DNA from: Vampirovibrio sp041737375
GTDB lineage: Bacteria; Cyanobacteriota; Vampirovibrionia; Vampirovibrionales; Vampirovibrionaceae
Length of the DNA stretch: 64,000 bases
Direction: 5' to 3'
NCBI RefSeq assembly: GCF_041737375.1
Contig: NZ_JBGSRV010000020.1
Span: 1 to 64,000 of the forward strand
Below, piece after piece: positions 18,833 through 27,196 of the stretch; position 1 is the stretch's first letter; each line of letters begins with the position of its first letter. Both the position numbers and the translations under genes were made by a program. Below the pieces are notes generated by a model, which saw only the letters and a program-made list of their open reading frames with translations, was not told the DNA's origin and did not search any database.

Positions 18833-18896
18833 GGTGTATAAAAGCTATTCAAAACCCTAAATGGGTTTCAAACAGCTTTTATACACCGCTTTTTTG
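18833..18896 (+). terminator. Long hairpin with T-run (probable terminator)
   Basis: Perfect 14-bp arms, GGTGTATAAAAGCT at 18833-18846 and AGCTTTTATACACC at 18874-18887, enclose an inner 6-bp pair (AAACCC/GGGTTT) with 5-base side loops. GCTTTTTT follows directly, which fits a Rho-independent terminator for + strand transcription. The very regular arms could also be a binding or recombination site. It lies between the IS3 element and the conjugation block. Confidence 0.6.
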
Positions 18897-19051
18897 ATCT
18901 CGACGATGATATTTTGAGTGTGTTTTTTGGCTGAGGCCATTCAATTGTGCTAATATCCTGAAACTCTAGTTTTGGATGGTACCGAGCGTGGGTCTCAGTC
19001 AGGCTATTGAAAACCTACAGAGGGCTCTGATTGGATATCCAGTTTCAATTT
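18897..19051. other. Non-coding spacer
   Basis: About 155 bases between the hairpin and the small - strand gene. I see no ORF, repeat or RNA signal here. It may hold the end of the mobile element or the transition to the conjugative element. Confidence 0.3.
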
Positions 19052-19255
19052 TCATGAAACTGGATTGGATCTTCCCTGGCCCGTCTTGTAGGCCTGATAG
19101 TTTTTCTCGAATTCAAACTTCTCCACAATCAGCTCACGCGCTTTTTCAAGGCCTGCGGTCAAGCAGAATTCAAAGGGTGTATCGCCTGTAAAATCAGCCA
19201 CTGCTTTGATGAGTTCGTAATAATCGGGTTTCACGCGTCCTCTGATTTCAGCCAT
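19052..19255 (-). CDS. Small conserved-looking protein at the edge of the tra block
   Basis: A 67-residue product beginning MAEIRGRVKPDYYELIKAV, then GDTPFEFCLTAGLEKARELI, ending with a basic tail. No family is recognised. The charged helical pattern is like small ribbon-helix-helix or accessory proteins of conjugative elements. ATG at 19255 has AAAGGAG 9 bases upstream, better than the TTG at 19264. It is preceded by a long GC-rich structured leader (19256-19410), which suggests regulated expression. Confidence 0.55.
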   Translation of the reverse strand: MAEIRGRVKPDYYELIKAVADFTGDTPFEFCLTAGLEKARELIVEKFEFEKNYQAYKTGQGRSNPVS

Positions 19256-19420
19256 GATGGTCAACTCCTTTAAAGTTCTGGCCGGTCACTGGTGCCGACC
19301 TCCCTCTCTGGTGTTGAATCGGGTGAGACGATGCAAGGGCGGTGACGCCAGGAGCCGGGCGCAGCCTTTACCCTTGAAGCGGTGAGGGCAGCGCCCTTTC
19401 CTTAAGCATTCAATCTTCAC
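19256..19420 (-). promoter_or_regulatory. GC-rich structured leader upstream of the small gene
   Basis: In contrast to its AT-rich surroundings, this stretch is GC-rich with several small hairpins on the - strand, such as AGGGC-GCT-GCCCT at about 19386-19398 and GGTC...GACC nearer the gene. Similar GC-rich leader-like blocks occur beside small genes in other plasmids, from memory. It ends in the AAAGGAG ribosome site. Function unknown. Confidence 0.4.
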
Positions 19421-19537
19421 TACTGATTGCCTGGGAGAGGCTCCATCGCATTTCCTTGCGAGCAAATGGTCATTTTTTCAGGGGCAGGACCAAATTTCCC
19501 AATCTCTGCCCCAAGTGGATCTGAAAAAGGGACCCGG

Positions 19538-19966
19538 TCAGTTGTGAAAGAATGTTTTGAAAATTATACCAATCACGAAAAAAGCACAAGCCGTAAAGCT
19601 ATACATACACCAATCAATATTATTAGCTATCATCTTTTGCCAATCATAATATTGTGGTCTTTTGGCATCAATTTCAGATGGGTGCTCATTTGTTAACTTA
19701 ACGGTCTTTTCAGCTAGAGTCTGACTTAAAGCTTCTAGGGACCGATTGATCATTTCACTGCCCATGGCAGAAGCTTGATTCAGCCTCTCTATCCCCTGAG
19801 ATGCCACCAGCTTGTTTTGCTTTTCCAGCAAGGCTTGGAACTTTTCAAGATAATGAGAAAGTAGTAGCTCATTCAGTGTGACCACAACAAAGACCGGGTC
19901 ATCGGGCTTTAGGGTAATCTGGTGTTTTTTCTGAATTTCCTGTATTAGAACTTGCGTTTCCATCAT
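19538..19966 (-). CDS. traM: Conjugal transfer protein TraM (IncP-type)
   Basis: The position after traK-traL and the length (142 residues with ATG at 19966, against about 145 in RK2) fit IncP TraM, an accessory transfer protein of unclear mechanism. The protein is mostly helical with a coiled-coil middle (EKFQALLEKQNKLV, INRSLEALSQTLAEK). It ends in a single transmembrane helix (MYSFTACAFFVIGIIF). The upstream TTG/ATG candidates at 19999 and 19987 overlap traL; ATG at 19966, 4 bases after the traL stop, is preferred. Sequence similarity to RK2 TraM was judged by context more than motif. Confidence 0.7.
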   Translation of the reverse strand: MMETQVLIQEIQKKHQITLKPDDPVFVVVTLNELLLSHYLEKFQALLEKQNKLVASQGIERLNQASAMGSEMINRSLEALSQTLAEKTVKLTNEHPSEIDAKRPQYYDWQKMIANNIDWCMYSFTACAFFVIGIIFKTFFHN

Positions 19967-19970
19967 GAGC

Positions 19971-20696
19971 TTATACTGCCACCGCATCCATTTGTTCAAA
20001 TAGGTTACGCTTAACCATCGTCAGGCGTTGCTTGGCCATCAGTTCAAAGATGGGGTTTTCTTTGACTTCTGCAAAGGTGGCCCGATGTGCCAGCATCATT
20101 TCCACGTCTTGGCCAAAAGTGGATGATGTTTGGCGAGGAATACGAATTAATCCACTTATCCGGCCTTTGTGCTTAGTGTAAACTTTCATCTCTTCAAACG
20201 TTTTGCCATCTTCGCTGACGATTGGGCCAAAGTAGTCATTCAGCCAAACTATTAAATTGGCTTTTTCAGGTAAATGTTCCGCCAATTTACTAAACCCTGT
20301 CAATGTATCCCGTAAACCTTGAGAGCCGCTGATCAAGGTGTGAATATAGACTTCTTTACTATTGTCTGAAAGCAAATTAATGACATCGTTTTCCAGCAAA
20401 TAGTTGGAAAGCGGCAAAAAGGATGCCGCCCCGTTATCAATGATAAAATGGCTATCCTGTTCAATCAGTAGGGTCATCATCTGATCAAACTTTCGAGGGT
20501 TCAGCTCATTGCCGTCCATCAACTCTAAGCGTTGGACATTGAAGGCTTTATAGCCTGAAAACGTAGCGTTTACGGGATCGGTATCAATGCAAATTACCTC
20601 CCGATCCTGCTCTTGGTGGTACTGGGCTAGCAAAGAGGCCACGAAAGTCTTCCCGACCCCGCCTTTACCCTGTAATACAAAATGCACTCGTTTCAT
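19971..20696 (-). CDS. traL: Conjugal transfer ATPase TraL (IncP-type, ParA/MinD-like)
   Basis: A 241-residue P-loop protein, the same length as RK2 TraL. It opens MKRVHFVLQGKGGVGKTFVA, with the deviant Walker A KGGVGKT of ParA-type ATPases, and has the second motif VICIDTDPVNAT. IIDNGAASFLPL replaces the usual Walker B surroundings. ATG at 20696 has AGGAG 9 bases upstream, so the longer ORF start at 20714 is rejected. Located between traK and traM, it is an accessory transfer gene, not a partition pair: there is no ParB neighbour. Confidence 0.85.
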   Translation of the reverse strand: MKRVHFVLQGKGGVGKTFVASLLAQYHQEQDREVICIDTDPVNATFSGYKAFNVQRLELMDGNELNPRKFDQMMTLLIEQDSHFIIDNGAASFLPLSNYLLENDVINLLSDNSKEVYIHTLISGSQGLRDTLTGFSKLAEHLPEKANLIVWLNDYFGPIVSEDGKTFEEMKVYTKHKGRISGLIRIPRQTSSTFGQDVEMMLAHRATFAEVKENPIFELMAKQRLTMVKRNLFEQMDAVAV

Positions 20697-20725
20697 CGTA
20701 TAAACTCCTCTCACTGGTGTTTTGT

Positions 20726-21061
20726 TTAAAATAATTCACTGTCAGCCAATGGCGTTGGGTCATTTAAGCCCTTCTTGGGTGTCACAGTTGCTGAAATATA
20801 TTTTGAGGGCCTTGCCTCAGTTTTGGTACTCTGCTCATTCGAGAGAGGTGTTTCGGCATTGGGCTTATTAACATCTTCCCTGGAAATATATTTGCCCACG
20901 TAGCGGGTAAACTGGGTGTATGCGATTCCGAGTTTGTCTTTTCGTTTTTCATAGATTTGGGTTAGCGGATAACCCGCTTCAATTTCCTGCTGAATCTCTG
21001 CAAAATGCGCCTTGAACGTGATGCGTCCCAGGCCATATTGGCCCTTGGTTGTTTGGTTCAT
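20726..21061 (-). CDS. traK: oriT-binding relaxosome protein TraK (IncP-type)
   Basis: A 111-residue protein with YGLGRITFKAHFAEIQQEIE and GIAYTQFTRYVGKYI, matching the DNA-binding core of IncP TraK. In RK2, TraK binds and wraps an intrinsically bent part of oriT. The gene is immediately beside a 10-bp-phased GCAAA array (21171-21230) that would suit such binding. GAGGG lies 5 bases before the ATG. A Ser/Thr/Pro-rich C-terminal tail follows the core. Confidence 0.82.
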   Translation of the reverse strand: MNQTTKGQYGLGRITFKAHFAEIQQEIEAGYPLTQIYEKRKDKLGIAYTQFTRYVGKYISREDVNKPNAETPLSNEQSTKTEARPSKYISATVTPKKGLNDPTPLADSELF

Positions 21062-21170
21062 GAAACCCTCTTGACATGAAAAATCGAGTCACTGCTCGCG
21101 AAAGCATGCGAACGATAGCACGGGACTCATTCTTTTGACAAGTTTTGCATAGTTTGGCCTTCTTGAGAAT

Positions 21171-21230
21171 GCAAAAGAACGCAAAACTCCGAAAAACTAT
21201 GCAAAACAGTGCAATACAATGCAAACGTTG
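21171..21230. repeat. 10-bp-phased A-tract array in oriT (probable TraK wrapping region)
   Basis: The words GCAAAA, GCAAAA, GAAAAA, GCAAAA, GCAATA and GCAAAC begin at 21171, 21181, 21191, 21201, 21211 and 21221, exactly one helical turn apart. Phased A-tracts bend DNA. The RK2 TraK site is also an intrinsically bent region, so this is probably the TraK binding region. The binding itself is inferred. Confidence 0.65.
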
Positions 21231-21294
21231 CATGAAAAAGGCCAGTGTGACATGAATATTGCATACTTTTGCACAGATTTTCGTAATAAAAAAT

Positions 21295-21345
21295 GGCAGG
21301 ACAGGTATTGTAGGCCTACAAGCACAGCTTGCATCCCTCCAATAC
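21295..21345 (-). other. nic: nic site and TraJ-type inverted repeat
   Basis: On the - strand ACCTGTCCTG precedes CC, with the predicted nick between bases 21297 and 21296 (YATCCTG|Y-type, with G for A at one position). The adjacent imperfect inverted repeat has arms at 21305-21322 and 21328-21345, matching at 14 of 18 positions around a CACAG loop. In RK2 the equivalent 19-bp repeat is bound by TraJ. Confidence 0.8.
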
Positions 21346-21436
21346 AGAGAAAGCTTATTCGGGGGAACCCCTCAACGCACGTCCTGTTTGGCTACCGCCA
21401 AGTCATTCAAGTGGTTAAAATTCAAGGGGAAATCCA

Positions 21437-21790
21437 ATGGCAGATCGGGAGATCCGGGATCGTCTGCATCCCATTAAAGTCTATGTTTCCGCCAGTGAGC
21501 GGGTGAAAATAGAACACCGGGCAAGCGCTGTCAAGTTGGCCCCTAGTACGTTCATGCGTTCTCTGGCCTTGGGCTTTGAACCTAAAAGTGCCTTTGATAA
21601 AGTCGCCATTACAACACTCATCAAACTTCATGCGGATCAGGGTCGATTGGGTGGCTTGCTTAAGCTTTGGCTGACGGAAAAGAAGGGGGACGGAACTGAT
21701 GCCAGTAACGTGCGCTCTGTGCTCCAGCAAATCGAGTCGCTGCAACTAGAATTGGCTCATATTGTGATGACAGAGAAAAAGCGCTTATGA
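21437..21790 (+). CDS. traJ: Relaxosome accessory protein TraJ (IncP-type)
   Basis: A 117-residue ribbon-helix-helix-like protein (RK2 TraJ is about 123). It has the RHH strand PIKVYVSASERVKIEHRA, followed by LAPSTFMRSLALGFEPKS. TraJ binds the inverted repeat next to nic and loads the TraI relaxase. GGGG is spaced 6-9 bases before the ATG. It ends in a 4-base ATGA overlap with traI, indicating translational coupling. Confidence 0.85.
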   Translation: MADREIRDRLHPIKVYVSASERVKIEHRASAVKLAPSTFMRSLALGFEPKSAFDKVAITTLIKLHADQGRLGGLLKLWLTEKKGDGTDASNVRSVLQQIESLQLELAHIVMTEKKRL

Positions 21791-23748
21791 TTTCCAAGCG
21801 AATTGACCGGAAACTGAAAACCTCCGATTTTGACCGCTTGGGCCGCTATGTGCTGGAAGCCAAGAACGATGCGGCCACCATTTTGTGGACACGTACCGCT
21901 GAATACGTGGTGGACTTAAAAGCAGAAACCGAAGGCGAGAAGGTGCTTTGGTATCGACTTTCCAATTGTGAGGCTGAAATTCCGGCAATGGCCATTGCCG
22001 AAGTGCTGATCACTCAGTCTCAAAATACACGTTCTCAAGCGGATAAAACCTATCATTGTGTGATTTCATTTCCTGAGGGTGAACAGCCCACCCGAACGCA
22101 ACTCGAAGATATCGAAGACCAGGTGTGCGAAGCTTTGGGTTTTGAGGAACACCAGCGGATTAGCGCGGTGCATAAGGATACGGATAATATTCATCTTCAT
22201 TTGGCCATCAACAAGGTGCATCCGGCTACATTTAAGCTCCATGAGCCTTATCGGGATTACTATATCCGGGATAAGACTTGCCGAGCGCTGGAACTTAAAC
22301 ACGGATTGACCGTGGATAACGGCATGGGCCAGGGACAACGCTACGGCAAAGCCCAAGTCTTGGAGGCCCATACTGGGGAGCAAACCTTACTGGGCTGGAT
22401 TCAGACGGAAGCCAAACCAGCCTTGGTTCAAGCAGTACAAGAGGGGAAAGGCTGGGAGGCACTGCACCAAGTGATGGCCGAGCATGGCTTGATGATTAAA
22501 CCGCGTGGCGCTGGTTTGGTCGTAACCCTGGCCGATGGGTCCATGGGGGTTAAAGCCAGTTCTGTTGATCAAAGTCTGTCCTTTAAAAGTTTGACTGAGC
22601 GCTTTGGGGTGTATGTTCCCCCTGAAAACGTTCAATCGCCTGTGACCAAACAGGAAAACCCTAAAATGACTTACCAGAAAGGGCCAAAGCAGACGGATGA
22701 AGCAGCGCAAGAACTTTATACGAATTTTCAATCTCAAAAACAATCGGCTTGGCTGGCCAAAAGCCAACTCAAAGAACGCCTGGCAACTGAGAAAGAACGA
22801 TTTGCCCAGCATTTAAAAGTCTGGCATGCTCAGGAACGATTGAAAATTAAGCAATCCAGCCTGACTTCACAAGCCAAACGGCTGGCCTACCAGCAATTGG
22901 CGCAAAATCGCCAATCGGCATTGCAAGCGCAGCGCGAAACAGTAAAACGCCAAAAACAGAATTTGAAAGCCTTGCAACCCGCACCGACATGGCAAGAATT
23001 CCTGATTCAGGAAGCGGAACAAGGAAGTAGCAAGGCGCTTGAGCTACTACGCCATCGGAAAGCCAAGCAAGATAACTTTGAAAAGGCCTTATTAACTGCG
23101 GATGACCTGACGCAAGCCAAGCAACTTATCTATCAGGATTTGAAGCCCTTCATTCGTAAAAACGGCGACTTGATATACCAAGTCCAAGACGGGGGTTCTG
23201 TGACCGATGAGAAGCAATGGGTATCGGTCAGCACTGTAACCATGGGTTCCACCATTTTGGCCCTCACAATGGCCGCTGAGCGCTTTCAAAATCAGCCCCT
23301 GGATGTGCAAGGCAGCCCTGAATTCAAACGGCAAATTGTGCAGCTGGCCGCTCAACACAAAATGGCGGTGAGCTTCAAAGATGAAGGGCTGGAGCAAGAG
23401 CGTCTACAACTCATTCAGGCGCAACAAGCATCTCTGCGACCAGAAAGCTCTAATTCACACGCTTTGCAGGCCTATATCACCGAGCGAAACCGGATGCGGG
23501 AACGGGTGAACGATCTGAAACCCCATCGGGCTTGGATGGCTCAAGATGCAGGTACTGTAAGCTATCAGGGGCGGCGTACTTTAACGGATGGCTCTGAAGT
23601 TGTGCTACTTGAAACCCAAGAAGCCCTGTTGGTTAAACCCGTTCAGCGATCAGAGGACTTTAAGAAAATTGCTGTGGGGCAGACGGTTCAATTGGATGAG
23701 AAAGGCCAATGGCAGTATTCAGGCCAGCTGAAAGGACGAGGGCGATGA
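21787..23748 (+). CDS. traI: MOBP relaxase TraI (IncP-type)
   Basis: The nickase that cleaves oriT and stays covalently bound to the 5' end of the transferred strand. It is 653 residues. The catalytic Tyr is in DRLGRYVLEAKNDA (Y21; RK2 Tyr22). The metal-binding motif III is AVHKDTDNIHLHLAINKVHP (H129, H136, H138). Between them lies a Ser/Thr-rich motif II region (MAIAEVLITQSQN). The C-terminal half is a long coiled region (TEKERFAQHLKVW and following), typical of TraI accessory parts. It overlaps both traJ and traG by 4 bases. A catalytically complete relaxase is well supported. Confidence 0.93.
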   Translation: MISKRIDRKLKTSDFDRLGRYVLEAKNDAATILWTRTAEYVVDLKAETEGEKVLWYRLSNCEAEIPAMAIAEVLITQSQNTRSQADKTYHCVISFPEGEQPTRTQLEDIEDQVCEALGFEEHQRISAVHKDTDNIHLHLAINKVHPATFKLHEPYRDYYIRDKTCRALELKHGLTVDNGMGQGQRYGKAQVLEAHTGEQTLLGWIQTEAKPALVQAVQEGKGWEALHQVMAEHGLMIKPRGAGLVVTLADGSMGVKASSVDQSLSFKSLTERFGVYVPPENVQSPVTKQENPKMTYQKGPKQTDEAAQELYTNFQSQKQSAWLAKSQLKERLATEKERFAQHLKVWHAQERLKIKQSSLTSQAKRLAYQQLAQNRQSALQAQRETVKRQKQNLKALQPAPTWQEFLIQEAEQGSSKALELLRHRKAKQDNFEKALLTADDLTQAKQLIYQDLKPFIRKNGDLIYQVQDGGSVTDEKQWVSVSTVTMGSTILALTMAAERFQNQPLDVQGSPEFKRQIVQLAAQHKMAVSFKDEGLEQERLQLIQAQQASLRPESSNSHALQAYITERNRMRERVNDLKPHRAWMAQDAGTVSYQGRRTLTDGSEVVLLETQEALLVKPVQRSEDFKKIAVGQTVQLDEKGQWQYSGQLKGRGR

Positions 23749-25670
23749 GCAAAGCTAAACCACAGACTCAAACTTCGCTGGATTTGACGATTATGGCCTT
23801 GGTCATGATTTTGGCCAGCACGGGAGCCACGCAATTTGTGGCCGAGCGATTCCACTATAATCCAGCTTTGGGGAATCCCTGGTTTGAGCGTTTTTATGCC
23901 CCGTGGAATTGGCTGGTTTGGCAGAACCAGTTTGCCACCAGTGGGCCTCAAACGTTTTCAGTGGTTAATGTATTCCTGCTGTTAACGCTGGGAATCACTG
24001 TCTTTTCGTACTTTACGCTGTTGACTCTTCGGGCACGGAATCCTCAAGGCCACCAAGACGTACATGGCACTGCCCATTTTGCCATCCAAGCAGAAATTGA
24101 AGACACGGGTCTACTGCCAAACCCACAGGAGCCTAATGCCGGGGTTTATGTGGGCGGTTGGACGGATCAGAAAAAACGACTGCATTATCTGCGCCACAAT
24201 GGCCCGGAACATATTGCAGCCATTGCTCCCACGCGCTCTGGGAAGGGCGTAGGCCTGGTTGTTCCCACCTTACTGACTTGGCCGCATTCGGTAGTGGTCA
24301 ATGACATGAAGGCGGAACTATGGAATCTAACGGCGGGCTACCGAAAACATCAGTTGAACGGCACGGTGTTGAAGTTTGACCCCGCTTCCGAAATCGGCAG
24401 TTGTGCCTTTAACCCGTTGGATGAAGTGCGCCTCGGCGTGACCGAAGTGGGCGATGTGCAGAACCTAGCCAACATCATTGTCGATCCCGATGGAAAAGGC
24501 CTAGTGGATCACTGGGCCAAGACTGCGCATGCGTTTTTAACCGGCCTAATCTTGCATTTGATTTACCAGACCGGCAAAAAAGCCAGCTTATCCGATGTGG
24601 CCTATGCCATCTCAGATCCCACCCGCCCAATTGATGCCCTGTATGAGGAGATGGTGAGTAACCGACACAGTAGCCAAACCGCCCGGCAAGTGGTGGCTTC
24701 AGCGGGACAAGATATGCTGAATCGGCCAGAGCAAGAACGGGGTTCGGTGCTTTCTTCCGCTCAGGCTTTTTTGACCATTTACCGGGATCCATTGGTCGCC
24801 AAGAATATCAGCCGCAGTGATTTTTCTATCCATGACCTGATGCATCAAAAGCATCCGGTTTCACTTTACCTGGTGGTTCGCCCGGCAGACAAAGATCGAT
24901 TGAAGCCCCTAATGCGCCTGATCCTGAACCAGATTGTGCGCGTTTTGACCCGAGATGAGCAAAAATTTGAAGGCGGCCAGCCCGCCAAATCCTATGAACA
25001 GCGTCTGCTGTTAATGCTGGATGAGTTCCCCACCTTTGGCCGTCTGGAAGTGTTTCAGGAAGCCTTGGCATTCATTGCAGGGTATGGCATGAAAGCCTAT
25101 CTCATCATGCAGGATATCGCCCAACTGCAAGCCGCATACGGGCAAAATGAAAGCATTCTTGCCAACTGTCATATTCGGGTGGCCTATGCACCCAATAACG
25201 TGCTGACGGCAGAATGGTTATCCAAGCTGTTGGGGCAAGCAACCGTGGTCAAAGAGGACTATACCAGTTCGGGAAAACGCTCAGGTGGAATGCTGGGTCA
25301 AGTCAGCCGTTCGTTTCACTCTCTGGGCCGCCCATTGATGACACCAGATGAAGTTATGCGTTTAAAAGCGCCTAGAAAAGACCGGCTGGGCAATATTGAA
25401 AATCCTGGAGAAATGCTGATTTTTGCGGCAGGCCACGCGCCAATTCAGGGGACTCAAATTCTGTATTTCCGCGATCCCTGGTTTAAAGAGGCTGCCAAAA
25501 TTGCGCCACCCAAACAGTCAGATACAATCTTGGAGGCAAAGCAAATCAGGCTTAAACATACGGGCAACTTGACGTCTTCAAGTGGCAGCTCTACAAGCTC
25601 TGGTATCAAGCAGCGGGTGCAGCCTGTGAGATTGGAGAGGATCCAGCAACCTCCAACCCAAGCCCGATGA
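23745..25670 (+). CDS. traG: Type IV coupling protein TraG (VirD4 family)
   Basis: The hexameric ATPase that brings the relaxosome to the secretion channel. ATG at 23745 overlaps the traI stop by 4 bases and gives 641 residues (RK2 TraG 635), so the longer ORF start at 23709 is rejected. Two N-terminal membrane helices (FVAERFHYN precedes a short loop; VFLLLTLGITVFSYF) lead to Walker A in IAPTRSGKGVGLVVPTLL and Walker B in LLLMLDEFPTFGRLE. The C-terminus is Ser-rich. It is immediately upstream of traF. Confidence 0.93.
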   Translation: MSKAKPQTQTSLDLTIMALVMILASTGATQFVAERFHYNPALGNPWFERFYAPWNWLVWQNQFATSGPQTFSVVNVFLLLTLGITVFSYFTLLTLRARNPQGHQDVHGTAHFAIQAEIEDTGLLPNPQEPNAGVYVGGWTDQKKRLHYLRHNGPEHIAAIAPTRSGKGVGLVVPTLLTWPHSVVVNDMKAELWNLTAGYRKHQLNGTVLKFDPASEIGSCAFNPLDEVRLGVTEVGDVQNLANIIVDPDGKGLVDHWAKTAHAFLTGLILHLIYQTGKKASLSDVAYAISDPTRPIDALYEEMVSNRHSSQTARQVVASAGQDMLNRPEQERGSVLSSAQAFLTIYRDPLVAKNISRSDFSIHDLMHQKHPVSLYLVVRPADKDRLKPLMRLILNQIVRVLTRDEQKFEGGQPAKSYEQRLLLMLDEFPTFGRLEVFQEALAFIAGYGMKAYLIMQDIAQLQAAYGQNESILANCHIRVAYAPNNVLTAEWLSKLLGQATVVKEDYTSSGKRSGGMLGQVSRSFHSLGRPLMTPDEVMRLKAPRKDRLGNIENPGEMLIFAAGHAPIQGTQILYFRDPWFKEAAKIAPPKQSDTILEAKQIRLKHTGNLTSSSGSSTSSGIKQRVQPVRLERIQQPPTQAR

Positions 25671-26200
25671 AATCGCTATTGATTCGGTATTTTAGTGGGG
25701 TTGCCCTGATTGGGAGCCTGTTATGGGTGTTTTATGCCCAAGGCTATCGGATTATTACTACACCATCCGTCCCCCCAGGCATTTGGAAGATAGAACCCAT
25801 CCATGGTCCTATTCGGCGTGGACAGTTTGTCTGGCTTTGTCCGCGGGATACGCCCTTCTTTCGAATGGCCAAACAGCGAGGTTACATTCCTGATGGAGAT
25901 TGCCCTGGCGGCTCTATGCACCTTATGAAGCCAGTGGCTGCTGTTGCAGGCGATGTCGTTTCGGTGACATCACAAGGGGTTGCTGTGAATGGAAACTGGC
26001 TATTGAATAGCCAGTCCTTGCCCCAGGATAGAAGAAACTTTCCATTACCTCAGTTAGTTCACAAAACATACATCGTGCAAACTGGTAGTGTTTGGTTAGT
26101 ATCAACTTACCATCCTGAAAGCTTTGATAGTCGTTATTTTGGACCCATTCATGCTGGCCAAATTGAAGCGATTGCCAAACCTGTTTTTGTACTACATTAA
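25667..26200 (+). CDS. traF: Conjugal pilin peptidase TraF (S26 signal-peptidase-like)
   Basis: An inner-membrane protease that in RP4 matures and cyclises the TrbC pilin. It is 177 residues against 178 in RK2. One N-terminal helix (VALIGSLLWVFYAQG) precedes the catalytic Ser34 in TTPSVPPGIW and Lys88 in LMKPVAAVAGDVV, closely matching RP4 S37 and K89. The C-terminus holds FDSRYFGPI, the usual box E. It overlaps traG by 4 bases. The trbC substrate is encoded at 57308-57661. Confidence 0.92.
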   Translation: MKSLLIRYFSGVALIGSLLWVFYAQGYRIITTPSVPPGIWKIEPIHGPIRRGQFVWLCPRDTPFFRMAKQRGYIPDGDCPGGSMHLMKPVAAVAGDVVSVTSQGVAVNGNWLLNSQSLPQDRRNFPLPQLVHKTYIVQTGSVWLVSTYHPESFDSRYFGPIHAGQIEAIAKPVFVLH

Positions 26201-26228
26201 TGTCTATAATCAAATGGAGAGAAGCATT

Positions 26229-26771
26229 GTGACTATCACAGAACCCGAAGCCTACCCAATGACTAGCCAGAATCGCCAACCAGCGTCGCGCTTTTGCTTT
26301 GTCTGTGGTCGAGAAAATGCGAATGGTTTACAAATGAATTTCTTCAGTGACCAGCACAAGGTTTGGGCTGAATTTACGCCGCAGGATCACCACCAAAGCT
26401 GGCCGGGCATCGTGCATGGGGGAATTTTATCCACGGTGCTGGATGAAACCATTGGGCGGGTGGCCTTTCTTTATGACAAATGGGTTCAGACCGGCAAACT
26501 GGAATTGAAATTTCGGAAACCTGCGCCTCTTGGAGAAGCGTTATGGGTAGAAGCAGAATTGATTCGAGATGCCGGGCGGGCTATGGAGATGAAAGGCCTT
26601 ATTAAGCTGAAACGCACGAACGAAGTGTTGGTGGAGGCATCAGGTCTGTTTATCCGCATCCCGGAACAAGAAAAACAGAAACTATTGGCCAGCCTGGGAG
26701 AAGAATTTTCCGACTGGGAGAACTGGTTTGCCCAAACGAGGCAATCCGTGACTCAGTCATCGCTTTTATAA
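26229..26771 (+). CDS. PaaI-family (hotdog) acyl-CoA thioesterase
   Basis: A 180-residue hotdog-fold protein that hydrolyses acyl-CoA thioesters. It begins with the zinc-ribbon-like SRFCFVCGRENANGLQM, then WPGIVHGGILSTVLDETIGR, whose HGG/D region is the active-site loop of PaaI/THEM4-like enzymes. GTG at 26229 has GGAG 9 bases upstream and is preferred; ATG at 26214 and 26256 are alternatives. It follows traF by 28 bases and is cargo unrelated to transfer. Confidence 0.8.
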   Translation: MTITEPEAYPMTSQNRQPASRFCFVCGRENANGLQMNFFSDQHKVWAEFTPQDHHQSWPGIVHGGILSTVLDETIGRVAFLYDKWVQTGKLELKFRKPAPLGEALWVEAELIRDAGRAMEMKGLIKLKRTNEVLVEASGLFIRIPEQEKQKLLASLGEEFSDWENWFAQTRQSVTQSSLL

Positions 26772-26833
26772 GACTTATTCTCAATTCTGTTTAGCAAAAC
26801 TATACTGCTTGCCTGAAGGTATTTGCAAAATGG

Positions 26834-27196
26834 TTAAAGCTTAATCCCCAATTTTCCGTAAATCAAAGAGGCCAGATAATAAATTAGACTAGTTATCAGG
26901 CAGGATACAGTGAGTGCTAAATAAAAAGGTATGTGTTTTTTGAGTAAAATGGGCAGCAGCAAAAACAAAGATAATGAAGGAATAACCATCCAAAAAATGC
27001 TTGTAGAGAGTGACGCTACCTTTTCAATGCTCTTGGTATCACTATATAACCAGATTAGGGCAAGTACAGAGACCAGAGGCAAAGAGGCTAGTAATGCACC
27101 CAACCAGCTATTGCGCTTAGAAACTTCAGAAACGGCCACAATAATTAATGCTGACAGTGATGTTTTGATCAGATACTGCATTAAGTTTTTGTCCAT
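26834..27196 (-). CDS. DUF3147 membrane protein
   Basis: A 120-residue hydrophobic protein with four predicted helices. It has the typical DUF3147 start (MQYLIKTSLSALIIVAVSEV), then SWLGALLASLPLVSVLALIW, DTKSIEKVASLSTSIFWMV and a basic KKH loop. Function unknown; such proteins are small integral membrane proteins often found near resistance genes. ATG at 27196 has no clear ribosome site; ATG at 27181 is an alternative. It is co-directional with the copper ATPase operon beyond 27331. Confidence 0.75.
   Translation of the reverse strand: MDKNLMQYLIKTSLSALIIVAVSEVSKRNSWLGALLASLPLVSVLALIWLYSDTKSIEKVASLSTSIFWMVIPSLSLFLLLPILLKKHIPFYLALTVSCLITSLIYYLASLIYGKLGIKL

Larger units (their letters stand above)
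21062..21436. other. oriT: Origin of transfer (oriT), IncP-like
   Basis: The 375 bases between divergent traK and traJ hold two clear parts. A 10-bp-phased array of GCAAAA-like words at 21171-21230 lies on the traK side. An RK2-like nic region lies at 21295-21345: on the - strand it reads GGCCTACAATACCTGTCC and then TG|CC, against GGCCTACTTCACCTATCC, TG|CC in RK2, with an 18-bp imperfect inverted repeat on the traJ side. Both order and orientation match the IncP oriT. Confidence 0.85.

Noticed and set aside
1..19000. Second att repeat (tRNA-Pro 3' sequence) for the left end of the element
   Set aside because: No match to GATTTGAACC with flanking tRNA bases was found by eye; a computed search of the full replicon is needed.
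19971..20696. ParA partition ATPase with plasmid replication origin
   Set aside because: The ATPase lies between traK and traM as IncP traL and has no ParB or replication gene near it.
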